Below, in pieces: positions 12,111-26,100 of a stretch of 64,000 nucleotides of DNA. How positions within the stretch are numbered: the stretch's first letter is position 1; each line of letters opens with the position of its first letter. The stretch covers positions 15,502,155 through 15,566,154 of the forward strand of contig NC_134033.1 of the NCBI RefSeq assembly GCF_964204645.1, given 5' to 3'. Position numbers and translations under genes: made by a program. Source of the DNA: Tubulanus polymorphus. Lineage: Eukaryota > Nemertea > Palaeonemertea > Tubulaniformes > Tubulanidae. The notes under the pieces were generated by a model. That model ran no database searches and was not told where the DNA came from. It was given only the letters and a program-made list of their open reading frames with translations.

Positions 12111-12943
12111 TAATTCACGATATTGGTCTTCGATGGTTGATAGATAAGTCAGTTAGATTAGTCACAAGGGGTAAATGGTCGCGTCGAGCGCCTAGTTTGC
12201 ACTCGTAGGTCTGTTCAGTTAATGCCTAAACTGAGATATAGTTTCAACATGATATTGTGAGTTTAATCTTCGAACTTACCATAGTTAAACATAGTCAACT
12301 GTGGCTATTTGTCCTATAGATATCACATAGTTAGGAAACATAGAACATAACGTTTGGCCAGTGTTGATGTATTTGCTGAATTGTAGATGTACTAATTTGA
12401 TGGCATTGATATTTTCGAAGGCCCATGTAACCAATTTGACAAATGAATCGTAGATGTCGATTTTCACATAGACTTTTAAGCCTCCATCAAGCTGGGAATA
12501 ACAGGCATAGAGTTATAGCTAGGACTAACGTTTTAACATTGTTTATAGCTGTTTCAACTTCTTTTATTGTAATGGGTAAATCCATATCACGAGATGGCTC
12601 TCGTGAATAATCACTTAGCTTCAAATCGGTGCATAATGATTATTAAGGAGTGGCAGTGAATCAGTAGCGCTTTCTTAAAATGGGCCCAGAACTTTACAGT
12701 GAAAAAATGCCTGCAGTTGTAAATAGAGGAGTATAAATAATACATAACTACAAACTACAAGTACATAAAGTAATTCTAAAAAATAAAAAAAAACCAATAA
12801 ATAATAAATAGAATAAACAACAATACAAACAAACAACAAATTAATATTCTATTTACATGAAAAGGCATTTTTTCAAATATTTATCAATAAGGTTCTTCAT
12901 TTATCGAACAACCTTCCCTAAGTATAGCGAAAACCCGAGATCT

Positions 12944-13065
12944 TTTCTGTTGTTATTCAAAGCATTCTATCAACTCAGTTATTGTAATGAACAAAACAAA
13001 TAACCATAAACCTTAACTAAATCGAAAACATTTAAAAAAATAACTGATATGATAGAATGCTTTGA
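12944..13065. repeat. Hairpin element with about 24-bp arms
   Basis: GTTATTCAAAGCATTCTATC at the left is matched by its reverse complement GATAGAATGCTTTGAATAAC at the right, with an AT-rich loop of about 70 bases. It is a typical small fold-back element. Confidence 0.6.
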
Positions 13066-13259
13066 ATAACTGTGATGAAAGATCGACCCGTCCTTTCAAC
13101 TAGCCACGCTCAATCACTGCTGTGACTGTTCATTGTTATACATGTTCTAAAATCTGGTACATACATTTTACTTTTTAGAAAGAATTTAGAACAGCTATAA
13201 ACTTAAGTTATTGATGTTATTGATTAGTTACCAATTGTATAATTATGTTGAAGCTGCCA

Positions 13260-15600
13260 GGAAAAACGTCAGAATACTTAGTATGTAATGTCAAGGTATT
13301 TGGACATCTTTAAGGCAAAGTTGGCAAAATTCTAGTTTTCTAGTGAAAGTAAATGATATTAAGATTTCCAGAGTGAATCTGTATGTTCCATCTCCAGTTT
13401 TAATGCTTTTATGTTGGAGACATATTATGTTATTGTAACACAGTTCGCGTGTTTCGAAATTAGGAACTTGCAGGATGATTCCTCTGTGTGAATAAAACGA
13501 TGTACATTTTCATCATTCATGTTGAAACTTTTTAGTTGTTAATTTTTATAGCAACAATTCCACTGTGGTGCTTTTCAGTGGTTGATAAAATCCTGATTGA
13601 ATTAGGCCCTGTCGAAAAAAGCAGGAGCTTAGAATAGAAGGTCGCAGTTTCCTGATAGGCTAACTTGAGGATACAGTGCTAATTGGTCAAATGTCCTAGC
13701 TTTGTTTTGATTATCAGTTTAACCGCATCTATGTGGGGCCTGTAATATCTGGTTAAGAAGAATTTCTGATCTTTATACAGAGTTGTATTAATATCTATTA
13801 TCAAGTCCAAATAATACAAATTTTTAGAAGTTACTGTAGCTTCGTCAGTCAAACCATATTTTTATGAAGATACTAGATTTATTTTTAGATTATCACAGAA
13901 AAACCTTAATAACAGTTTGCAGGGTTTGATCTAAGGAATAAATGCCACTTGACCTTGGGGCAAGCATATATGTAATATCGCTTGCCCCCTCAAAAATCAA
14001 CTTGCCCTACATAAGCAGTCCAATTGTGACACATCATCCCTTGCATCGAGTGGGATAAAAGCTTTGAGACATAGATTTCACTATCCGGGTGGACGAGTGA
14101 TTATGATAAGCTACATGTCCTAATGAAAATATACTTGTTCTGGGCTTAGATCGGACCCTGCTTTGTTTCAAATGTAACATTTGTGAAATAAGCTAGTTGA
14201 TAATGTTTAAAGAAATCTCTTAAAGACGAGGAAAATTTGGCAATGTTTTTAGAATTTGGCAATGTTTTTAGTTTTCTTGTAATGATTAAGAATCAGTTAA
14301 CCTTACGCTTTCCAGAGTGAGTGAATTTGTAGGCCTAATGTTTTTATTTTGAACCGTTTTTAAATAACTCATTTAGCAGGGTATAATTGTTGTCTAAGAA
14401 TAAAATGACATAAATATTTGTCATTCATGTAAAAACTCATCAATTGTTACGTGTATTGCTACTTTTTCACTGGTTCATAGAATACTATTTTTATTACGGC
14501 CCTTATGGAAAATTTGATAAATGAGGATATGTGAACAGTATCAATTAGTAGATGGTGCCAGCTATATATGGACTCTAAAACCATGGTTTAACAATGTCTA
14601 CTATATGGGTCCTGAGATATCTGCACAAGAAGCACTTCAAAAAGTTATTGAATCTAACTTAATTGTAGATATCAAGGCAATTAGTTATTAGTAATTGCCC
14701 TAGCTACATTCAAATTGACATTTGAACAATATTTATATACTCAATTTATCTTGTTGTATGCATAGAAGAGAATACCTCCAAAATACTTTGCATTAAATGT
14801 AACATTTGAGAAAATAACCAATTTGATAATGTCTGAAAACCTCTTATAGACAAAGGTGGCAAAACTCTAGTTATCTTAAAATAATGTTAAAATGAAAATT
14901 AAATCAAAGACTGTTTAGTTAATCATAAGCTTTCCAGATTGAATTTTTTTTTAAATCTCTGGTTTTTGTATTTTATGTTGGAGACTTTTTTGAAATACAG
15001 GTCATGTTTTTGTAAATGACTGAGGCACTTCCTCAAGTATATGAATACCTGTCATTTAGGTATGATTGTTGTTGTGGGGATAAAATGACACATTCATGTC
15101 AATTGTTCATAAAACACTGATTTATTAAGGTCCTATCGAAAAAAGTTGAGCTTTTTCTTGATAAATGAGATGTCCCCAATCTCGATGTCATTTGAAAAGT
15201 TGACGATGATAGATTCATATTTCATGAAATATAACAAAGTGTCGGTTATATTGACCTCATGAATTGTCAAATTCAGAATCTTAGACTCGTCCAATTTTCG
15301 GTGTTTTATGGATCAAAGTTTACAATCCTTTGTGTATTTTTGTTATTTTCCTATTGATGCAAATTGAATCAGCTGTAGTGAAAATGTATCGTAGATAAAG
15401 ACTTCGAAATACCATACATGTAACTTTTGTGGTTTTTAAGTTAGTACAATTTCATACATAGGGATAGAAATAAAATTACTTTTAAAATTTGAGAAAATAA
15501 GCTAAAAGTTAATAATTTGATATGTGAAAATAAAATGATGTAAAAAATGTAAATCACATTGATTACTTAATCCTACGCTTTCCAGAGTTTGGCCAGGTAT
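13260..15600. repeat. Four diverged tandem copies of a roughly 700-bp segment
   Basis: Each copy has, in order, a TGTAACATTTGaGAAATAA-like stretch, CTTTCCAGAgTGAATtTGTA, a TTTTATGTTGGAGAC-like stretch, GAATAAAATGACAT and CATTCATGT. Copies lie at about 13260-13600, 14160-14530, 14770-15190 and 15420-15600. The divergence is high, so the duplications are old. No gene is seen. Confidence 0.45.
13920..14160. mobile_element. MITE with CAGGGT...CTTAGATCGGACCCTG ends (copy 1)
   Basis: Terminal inverted repeats CAGGGTTTGATCTAAG and CTTAGATCGGACCCTG bound about 241 bp with the internal words CTTGCCCCCTC and ATCGAGTGGGA. A second copy with the same ends lies at 17920-18179. The ends resemble hAT-type termini. 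No transposase is present. Confidence 0.7.
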
Positions 15601-15617
15601 CTCTGGTTTTAGTGCGG

Positions 15618-15745
15618 GGGCCATGGACTATTGAGTCCATGGTTGGGCCATAGACTTTTTTGTTATTTGTTTGTTTTGTTTTTTGAGTCTATGGTTAGAC
15701 CATGGGCGTATAAACTTTCGTTTATAGTCTATACGCCCATGGTGG
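15618..15745. repeat. Cluster of CCATGG-ended palindromes
   Basis: CCATGGACT-ATTG-AGTCCATGG and CCATGGGCGTATA...TATACGCCCATGG are two perfect palindromes about 70 bases apart. An imperfect third (GGGCCATAGACT...AGTCTATGGTTAGACC) lies between them. Possibly the ends of nested small elements. Confidence 0.5.
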
Positions 15746-16084
15746 TTGGACTAGTTGTTTTTGAAAGTCCGTGTTTGAGGAGCTTACGTTATAATTCCTC
15801 GAGCACAAACCTGGCATTTTGTATAATTGTTGTATGAGAATAAATATGATTTTGAAATTTGTTACTCGTTTTATTAAGCAACAAGTGTAACTAAAACAAA
15901 GCACTACTAAAACGAAAACTATACCCTAGAAAACCGACCTATTTACGTTGAGTTCGTTATCAGGTATTGCCTACACTCATCGGCAGAGGTGGTTGGATAG
16001 CGCCTCTAATGATGATTGCTAATGAGTGCATACGTAGGTCTTCGTTTTAGTCATGCATAGTTCTAGTATCACAAAGTGCTTAGG

Positions 16085-16304
16085 CTAAAAAAAATTGATA
16101 CCTTGTTTCTCCGCTCTGCTGAGCTTAAATGTTGACCCGGCCGGCCGCCTATCTACCCCATACATTACTTTTTTAAAAATCGTGATCAATTTTACCACAA
16201 CAGACCCGGCCGCTATAGAAATGAACTGTTTATTAATTTTATCATATTTTACTAAAATGACCCGGCCGCTGCGGAGAAACAAGGTATCATTTTTGTTTAG
16301 CCTT
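16085..16304. mobile_element. MITE with 30-bp terminal inverted repeats
   Basis: GATACCTTGTTTCTCCG at the left is matched by CGGAGAAACAAGGTATC at the right, extended outward by GGCTAAA/TTTAGCC. Inside, GACCCGGCCG occurs three times. About 220 bp long, with no coding capacity. Confidence 0.65.
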
Positions 16305-16839
16305 AGGTTTTCGTTTTAATAGCGCATAGTTTTGAACACCCCTATTTCACTGCCCTTCTATAAAATTCACGGCTCAGGCCGGTCCGTGAATCAGTTGCAG
16401 TTTCCTGGAAAACATTAAACTAGACCACACGCGAGGCGCGCTTTTAAGCTGCGATCACAGGAGACGATTTGGCCCTGGCCGAATTGGCACGGATCAGGCT
16501 CGAGCCAATTTAATTGTAGAGAGCCGCGCTCACACGTTCACCTCACTCGATACTAAAATAAACAATCTTCTTTTGGATTAGGAGGCAATTTTTATTATAA
16601 GGCGAGTGACCCCAGGCCAACAAGCCATTGTTCAAATGAGGATAGATTGAATAAAGAGAGTAAATTTTGTTAGTTTTCAAATGAGTAAATGAGTAAATTT
16701 TGTATCTAGGATGTTTTTAGTTTTCTTAATGATACCAGTAATTTGGGAAATTTCTTGTGTATTTTGTCGATATGTGGTTTCCTGATATCGTGTATTGTCA
16801 AACCAAGGAAATCTATTTGTTTAGTTCAAAGTTGCCTAT

Positions 16840-17037
16840 TTTTATTTGTTGCGCGCAGCTTGTGGCTGCTTGTCCGGGGCGCTTTCCGAGTCCTGCGTCT
16901 ATTTCCAGATCCGCGTTTTAGCGCTTTCTCGATACGAACACCAAACCCGGAAATGATTTTCGATGTCGCTGTCAAAACTTGGTGTGGATTATTTTCAGTA
17001 GTTTGTCGTCGATTCTGAAGGGTTTACACGGATTGTC
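16840..17037 (+). promoter_or_regulatory. Likely promoter and 5' UTR of the DOCK gene
   Basis: A locally GC-richer stretch (GCGCGCAGC, TCCGGGGCGC, ACCCGGAAAT) directly upstream of the first coding ATG, unlike the AT-rich surroundings. There is no clear TATA box. The transcription start cannot be placed. Confidence 0.35.
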
Positions 17038-17145
17038 ATGACGGATGTAACTCGTCGACAGTTTGCTAAGAACCTGGGAAAGAGCGGTAGCGCCGCTCAG
17101 ATCCGCCAGAGCGTCTCGAATACAATCAGAGAAAGTACTTATCTG
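17038..17145 (+). CDS. dock9: DOCK exon 1 (start codon)
   Basis: ATG at 17038 begins [15 protein letters not shown], with [14 protein letters not shown] following. This matches the RKFTRALSKPG and AELRQSVSE region at the start of vertebrate DOCK9/11. Donor CTG|GTAAGT. Phase 0. Confidence 0.9.
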
Positions 17146-20100
17146 GTAAGTGCAGAACTCTCAAATCGGAACACTCCCTCGCCTTCTTATGAACGTTAGT
17201 CAGAAATTACCGGTTTTTAGTATCATGATCCGTAAATTACGCAAGTTCGTTAAGCATGACTTAACTCCCAATCATTTACAAGTTCCATGCACGACTTTGT
17301 TACTCATTTCATGATTTGAATTTTGATGTTACTTATGATTTAGTAGGGCCTACGTTGCGCGGCTATTCTCTGACAGAGCCGTCCGAACTATTCTGACGCA
17401 ACTGTTTTTGACTGAAAGCTTGTATGAGTAGTAGTGGCTATTCCGACGGACTGGTGCCGACAGTTCTTAAGACTATTCCGACACAACCGCGCTTTTAACT
17501 GAACCTGTTACGAATGGCTGTTATTCCGACCGACCAGTTCGGACAGTTCTTAAAACTATTCTATTGACGAATTTCAAATCAATGTCTCAAATGGCGGCCG
17601 GAATGAAAACAATAAGAACACGTCTTATAGGCCCAAATTTGCAGAGGCTAATTAAAACTCCCAGTTTTGTTTTCATGCGCGACAATTGGGTCCTCCTAGA
17701 TTCATTCATTTATTGTGGGATTTTTACTCATCGTCTTATCACGGATATTGTGATTGAACGTGTATTAGTACATACACCCTGTCAAATTATCGAGCTTTGT
17801 CAAAAAGCTAGATCGCTCGGACGTTTGTCGATATCTGCTTGTAAATGAACGTGTACGAATGTTCAGCGCGAAAGACGTGTTTTTGTCCGACGGTAAAAAT
17901 GAGAAATGCGATCTGAAAGCAGGGTTCCGATCTAAGGAATGAAAGCCACTTGCCCGGGGGGGGGGGTGCAAGCATATCTGAAATTTTGCTTGCCCCCTCC
18001 AAAAACTACATGCCCTACACCGGCAGTCCCGATTGGTGGCACTATCATCCGTTGTATCGAGTGGGAAAAAAGCTTTCACATAAAATTGCACTAGCCCGGC
18101 GGACAATTGATAAACCTACTTGCCCTGATGAGAATATACTTTTCACGGGCAATCGGACAAGTGTTTAGATCGGACCCTGTTGAAAGCGGTATAAAGTACT
18201 TCACCGGTAATTATTTTACAGTCTGATGAACTAATTAGCAAATAACGATTAACACAGATACGTTTAACAGTGATTCAGTGATGTATAGGCTAATTAACAG
18301 TGTTTGGAACGTGGTGCTCGCTAAGATACGTATTATAGTAGGTCGAAATTCTATTTGGGGCAATTGGTCTAGATTTTGGAAAAATCATTACACCACGACC
18401 ACCACCACTGCATACCCGCGTAATGATTATAGTGGGAGTTTAATATTAGATATTGATGTTTGATAGTGGAATGGCCTCTGTACATTCAGCTAAGCAGTTG
18501 TTAACAATAGATAGTGGAAATTAGAATTAAAATCTGCTGCCACCAGGGTCCAGTTCCACAGTTCTGAGTTAAGATTTGACTCTAGAGTTAAAACATTGAA
18601 AATGAACTAACTTTAACTCAGAGTCAACTCTAACTCACAACTGTGGAACTGGGTCCTGTATGTTGTTTTAATGGATTAAAAGCAAAATCTGTTAATCGAA
18701 AAAATTCATAAACCAAAAATTGAGAGAGACGCATTGTGTCTTTTGATTATTGATTTTTCTTAATTCTTGATAAATTTCATTTTCAATCTTATCAAGTTGT
18801 ATGGTAGTGGATTTTAATCTAATTATAGATGTTTGGTTTTGTCGTGATTTCCCCGTCAGCTTTCGATACTCGGAATAACCGGACTTTTAACGTAAACAAG
18901 ATAAATTCGTTCGAATACGAAATCAAAAATTTGTATCTCGGGAATTCCCGGGACGTGGTTTATTGATCGGGAATTTGATGTCGAATATTTGGCTGCGGGC
19001 CAAATTTCGCAATAAGGTCGAACTTTTCATTCATTAATGCAATTCATCTGATAAATCGATTTAAGAGTTAATATTACTTGATAAATTCCTCAATAATTCA
19101 GCCAAAAAGAGAATTCTAGAGAGTGATATATTTACCGGCGGTAAGAAACATTTCGGCTAACGACTAATAGCGATCATCAGGCATACTGAAGCCAAGGGTT
19201 AATGCTTTTTGTGTAACTGGCTCCTGGGAAAAGTCCCGCAAAAAAACGTTTTAATTCTGAAATCGATTTAAGTTCTTCATTGATTCAGTTTATCTGAAAA
19301 ATCGATCTAGGAGTGTGTGTAACTGGGTCCATGAAGGGAAAATTACACTTAGTTCATCTTTCAGTATTCGCAATCTGATAAACCTGTGCACTGTAGATGC
19401 TTCGAAACTGACCCCTGTTGATCTTCTGAAACTGTTCCCTATTTCTAGCCGAAATTAGCTGGAAAATGAAATCGATCTTGTGACGCAAAATGTGTCACAC
19501 TTTGGTCAGTAATAAATAGTTTTAAGAGTTACAAGCGGGTTCAAATTACATTCATTTCCTAATGGACCAAACAAACACACAGTATACATAGACTGTGCAT
19601 TCTTATGAAACAATGCCTGATATACGCAACCATCTTCAACTGTCAGTATTTCGAGAGATATTAAAAAGTTTTTTCAAAATTCTAATTCGATGAATTTGGT
19701 GTTTAGAATACGGCTATGAGTTTGGATGTTGATAAAGTTTGGGTACGTAACTTTTTTTTGTTGAAGCTTTGTTTTCGCCTGTTTTTCTATCTTGTTTTTA
19801 GATTTTGAATGTTTTTCTTTTATATGAAAGAAAAGAGCGAAAAGTTATAAAGTTATTTCTTTATTGATTTTATCTCTGATTTTTTAAAATTTTCAGTTCT
19901 ACATTTCTTTTGCCCGTGATAAATCTCTTCTCCGGAAGTATTTCTAATAAATGATCTGAGTCAAGTTTCGTATCAAATTATATTTGTTTCTTTTTTTTCC
20001 AGTCTAAACCTCGTACAGTTGAACCGGTGGATTACGAAACCGCGATCGTTAAGAATAAATCGCTGCTTTACAATGATCCGTTACGGGAGATGTTACTGTT

Positions 20101-23100
20101 TCCGCAGGACGATATATCGGTAAGTAAATACTCGCTTACCCCGGGACGCCTTCTGAAAACCTCATTTACCCCGGGACGCCTTCTGAAAACCTCATTTACC
20201 CCGGGACGCCTTCTGAAAACCTCAGTTACCCGCGGACGCCATCTGAAAACCTCACTTTAAGAAGGCGTCCCGGGGTAAGTGATTTACCCCGGGACGCCTT
20301 CTCAAAATCTCACTTACCCCAGGACGCCTTCTCAAAACCTCACTTACCCCTAGATGCCTTCTCCAAACCTCATCCCCGCAGACGCTTTCTCGAAACCTCA
20401 CTTACCCCGGGATGCCTTCTCAAAACCTCACTTACCCGGGGTGTCTTCTCAAAACCTCACCCCGTTAATGCTGAAAAAAAGGTGACGTGAAGAAAGTTAA
20501 AAAGTTAAGAAAAGAAAAATGTTCAACTAAGCAGAAGAATACATGAATATTTCTGCGAATATTGAAAAATGATTTGTTATGATTATGATTTGAAATCCCA
20601 CAAGGATGAGAAGAAAAAGTGTTCAAAATATTTATTCAACATTTCGACGATATCCTAATAGTCATCATCTTCAGTATTCCTGTAGGATTTTATCGTCCCA
20701 ACACGGACTCACGTTGTTTCGTTAACGCAATTCGATTATGTATTTTCAGTCGTCTGTTCTAGAGCGTCGATTCCGCACGGTGAAATGTTCGGTACCGACG
20801 TCTGCTGCGAAACAAGCCGAAGGTTTATTAGTTAGAGAATGTATCAATACTTACACCGCCGACTGGAACATCGTCGAACCGAAATATAAAGACTATTCCG
20901 GCAGTTATTTACAGTTACCCAGGTTTGAATATTTGAATTTCGAATTATTTTGACGACCCTCGGGTCAGTTGCTCGAAAGTTGGTGGTTAGTCGTTAATCA
21001 GTGGATGGTTGACGTAGCGACAATTAAAAGTTCAGCGTTAATTTAGTATTTATCAGCAAGTTTATCTTTAACCCTTTCAGTGCTGACTAATTAATACCCT
21101 ATAATGCTAGAGATTATTTGAAAATTTTTAAAAAGTTGTTCGAGAAAGAAACTAAAAGTATTTTTGATTTTCACGTTTTCAGACGAGTTCCAGCCACGAA
21201 ATTACCGGAACAATTGTTCGAAATCGACAATGAAACCGACACCAGAGACGAAGTACGCGTTTATATCTCGTCGAGAAATGATTTCACGTGAAAATTTCCT
21301 TACGAAACGACGACGATGATAAAGAATTTGATTAATTGATGGGAACTGATTTTGTTTTTCAGGAGTCGGGCACGACGAACACGCTGTATAAAGCTCATCT
21401 GAATCAAATAACGAAACAAGGCTGGCTTTATAAATGTCCGGATAATCAAACCGAGCCTTCTGGTTTATTCACGCGGGTAAGTGAGTAAATCTGGGAGACG
21501 ACCAGCTGTTTAGCTTCATGGCTTAGACTTAAGACACGTCTATGATATAGGTGAAATAGTCATATAGCGATATCGGCTTGGTGATATAGTCAATCTAACA
21601 ATTTAAGACCAGTCTAAGTTCATTTTGGTTGTATGCCAAATCTAATAACTTCGGTAAGACCAGTCCAAACTCATTTTGGTTCTATAGCCTGTCTAACAAC
21701 TTAAGACCAGTGTAAACTCATTTTGGTTCTATAATCAATCTAACAACTTAAGACCATTGGTCTAAGCTCATTTTGGTTCTATAGCCTGTCTAACAACTTA
21801 AGACCAGTCTAAACTCATTTTGGTTCTATAATCAATCTAACAACTTAAGACCATTGGTCTAAACTCATTTTGGCTCTATAACCAATATAACAACTTTTGG
21901 ATTTAAGTTTTGTCTATGAAACCGGCCACAGGGTACCATAGTTCGGTAGTTGTGAGTTAGAGTTGAAATAAAAAAAAACAGTTTATAAGCTTGTTTTAAG
22001 TGGGTCAAATGTAACCAGAGACCTGAGGAATCTTGTCCCGTTTTTTAGTCCGGGACCAGGTTCAACAGTTCTGGGTCAAAATAATTGGTAAATGAACTAA
22101 TTTTAACCGAACTATTGAATTGGTTTCATCTCGAGGGTTGAACACTAATCGTTCTCTGCGTATTATCTTTGCAGTCGATGAAGCGCCGTTATTTCTATTT
22201 GAAACAGCAGCAGGACACGACGTACGCCCTCGACTTCCATAAAGACGACAAGAAGTTCGATTCGAAAGGAACGATATTTTTGGACAGCGCTGTCTCCGTC
22301 AATAAGGTGCAAAACTATATTATCAATCCCTCTCTTCTCGCTGTCACTCTCTCTCCTATTTTCCCACCATCTCTCCTCCCTCTCTGCCTCCTATCCTCTG
22401 CCGTAATATAGAGTGAACTTAATTTTTAGCTTTAAATTTTAAAGATCAATTGGTTGTATTTGATGAGTTGCTCGTGATTCCTTTAAAAAAAAAATTCAAC
22501 CCTTCATATTTTTCATCAAAATTTTCCCGATTGTAACTCGCTTCTAACCCTAATCCTGATACCAGCCTCCACTGGGATTTGAACCTGGGTCTCCGACTTG
22601 TCAGTCCTATGTCTTTCCACTAGACCACTGAGTTCTGGTGATTGTCAGAGTTTGGAAGTTTGTCCAGTCGTTGTGGCTGACCAGTCAGCGGTGCGGTGAC
22701 CAGTCAGCTGTCTCTGGTGACCAGTCAGGTGTGGTGACCAGTCATCTGTGGTGACTGGCTGTCCAATGCTCCATTCATTACGAACAGGCTATGATTCTCT
22801 GATTTAAAGAGACTTTCCAATCAAACTCGATTGCTTTATTTCAAAAAGAGCAATTTTTCCACCAAATCAAAACATGATTCAAAGCCAGACATAAAAAGAT
22901 ACTGAACACAAGAGGACAATAAAGTTTGCTGCTAGTATTTCACACATAACAATTAACCATCTAAGTGATTTTAACTACTGGGCCCGGTTCCATAGTGAGG
23001 GCTTTGACTTAAGACCAGTCTAAGACCAACTTAGTTCTATAGCCAATCTAACAACTAAGACCAGTCTTAAGATTTAAGACCACTTTTGGTCTTAAGTCCT

Positions 23101-26100
23101 GACTATGGAACCGGCCCCAGATCTACAACATTCAAATCATCGAGGAAAATGACAAAATATTAGAATAAAATGTTTAAACTGTTTTGCGAATGACTAGATT
23201 GAAAATTAAGATGAACACAATGAAAAATGTTTTTTCATATTGGAAAATTCTGAACTTCAACTTGAAACAAATAACACAATCATCAGCGATGATTAAACCT
23301 TTCACTGCCCATCCTTGTTTTGATACATATTAGGCCTGCTTTAGATTAACAAGTTTTGTAAACCAAATGAAAGTTTCCAGTTTCCAAATCTGCTATAGAA
23401 TAGAACACATAACATAGATTGATTGCATAGCTTATCATTTTTGACTTGGGCTGTGTATTATTACTCATTAGCTGGTGACTGCAAGATCCGGTTCTGTCAT
23501 GAAAACACCGAGGACGGGTAAAAAATAATTTGCTTCCGCGTTTTTTTTAGTCGTCGAAGAAAGGTCGTCCGATGTTCGAGATACACATGGCCGACCAATC
23601 GTTTTACACGCTGGCCGCCGAAAACGAGCAGGACGTCGACGATTGGCTGAACAAACTGAAGAAAGTACTCGCGGCCGAGAGCATCGGCGGCGACGACCGA
23701 ACGAAAGATGGGTCGACGAAAAACGATTCGAAAAAAGAAGAAAATCACAACATGCCTCCCGAACTAGCGAAGGTCAGCGTTTTATTCAGTTTCGGAAATC
23801 GCATAATTTCAGAATATGTTTATGAAGTTCTTAAATCTTGCAGTAAGAACTAGAATGAGTGTGAAAACAGGGTCCTTGCAGATCAGGGAATTTTGACTGT
23901 TTTCTTGAAAATCATGGGAAAGTCTGGATATTTGAATTGTTTGGTTTCTTGTTGTTCTTGCTAGTGAGAAGTAGCACAAGGAACCTCTCCATATAAGAAA
24001 CAGCCCTCGCTGAGGATATCTTATAATTCAATCAGGGAATTTGTGGTGTTTTGTTGTTTGTGCTGCTGGCGAGTGGCACAAGGAAGCTCTTGATAAGAAA
24101 CAGCCCCCACTGAGAATATCTTATAATTCAATCAGGGAATTTGTGGTGTTTTGTTGTTTTTGCTGGTGGTGAGTGGCACAACGAAGCTCTTGATAAGAAG
24201 CAGCCCCCACTGAGCATATCTTGGGGAATGGGGAATTTTTGATTCCCTGATATAAACCCTGGAACTTTTCCCATGAGCTAATATTTGTTTGACATTTCGA
24301 CTATATTTTCATAGTCATCTTCATGAATACATAAGAATATATATCTCACTTAGTATTCATGAAGATGACTATTAGCATATAGTGGAAATGGAGAATAGAT
24401 GTTACTGGTGAAGACCTCAAGGAAACATTTCAAACTTTATCTTCAATCTAACTGTGGGAGTTTTTATATTATCATTACAACACTGACTCTGCGTGTTTCA
24501 TCAATATTTCTTGTTAGAACGATGACCACACTCAAACGTGGTGAACGGATAATAAGATAAAATCCCACTATTTACAGATTAAAAGAATTTAAAAACTAGA
24601 ATTTATTAATATTTACTAATTATTTACTCACTCACCAATTTACTCAATTAACCTGTCCTCCTCTGTATATATACCCCTGTTTTTAGTCTATTTCTCACAC
24701 CTGCAATGATCTCTAGGGTGAGATCGAAACGTCGTTTAATATTTTAGATTTAATAAATAAATTCTGGTTTTTGAATTCTTTTAATCTGTAAATAGTGGGA
24801 TTTTATCTTAATATTTCTTATTGTTTGTTTTTGCTTGTTTTATTCAGTACGCGCGGGAAACAGAATCGTACCTCGCGCAACAGAGGAAAGAAAACCGTCA
24901 GAAACTGTTCGCCGTTTATCCCGAATTACCGGTTAGTTTCAAATATCGGGGGCAGCAGTTACTCAAAAGTGAGTTAGAGTTAACCAGTGGATAAATGACA
25001 TAGTAACAATTAAAAGTTCATTTTCACTACGGTATTTGCGCTGGTGAAGATCTTTTGAATGAAACAGGTGCTAAACAAATTTTTTGATTATCATTATCAT
25101 CGTTATAATATTTCTCCACCGGTTATCTTTAACTAACTTTTGAGTGTTCAATTTAAAGGAGAGTCTACCGTATTCAAATCATATCAACTGCACTATTTTG
25201 ATTTATCTGCAGGATATCTTTAACCAAATATTGCGTAACTGCAGCCCCCGGAAGCCAATTCGGCATTTCTCATCAAACTTAACTGGAAACAGTTGAACTG
25301 ATAGATTCCCGGATCAACAACAACAGATTTCGAATTTCTAGCTACGATTAATCTGTATTTGTAGAAGAATAAGCTTCTTTGACTTTTGAGCAACCGGCCC
25401 AATTCGGCGACTCTCGTCAAACTTAGCGCCAGAAACAGTTGAACTGGATCCAGGAGCTCGCTCGATAAATTCCCCGAATCAAGTTCACGCTCGGTCAAAA
25501 CAGATTTTGAATTTCTAACTGTATTCATTCATACTTGTAGAAGAATAGCACTCGTACGGACGACTGTTACGAGGGTGACGTCGAAGTGTTCAAAGATCAG
25601 TTCGAGAAGCGTTTCGTCGTTACTTGTGAAGAATTCCGTACGGCGCTGCAGGGAAACATCAGAGACGACGGAGAAACTGAAATATACACTAACGTAAGTT
25701 CCTCATTCATTCTCTTGAGTCCATTTTTTGGGGGAAAAGTTTGTAAATCTTAATTTCTGTTTTCCTCGCAATAAAAGTCTGGTTTCACAGATTTCCATCC
25801 GGAAAAAAGACTGAAAAACAGAGGAAAGCAAATTTCAATTTAATTCAAAGTTTATTTGTATAAAAAACGTCTAACGGATACAATCAACACACAGATTTAA
25901 CAATAGGAATAGCAGAATGTGGATTGCTTATATAAAAGTCAAAGATGCTACAAAGTTCATTTTGAGATTAATAATTATACATTTATGAAGATTTAATCAA
26001 CTTAACAGACAGCTGCGGGACCAGTTTTTGGAGCCAGTTGCGAGTTGTGAAATTTCACACTAGAGTAATTGAAAATCAACTGATTAAACTCTATTCAGTC

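Noticed and set aside
17950-17960. Run of ten G as a possible regulatory quadruplex
   Set aside because: It lies inside a MITE copy and is absent from the sister copy, so it is a local slippage expansion.
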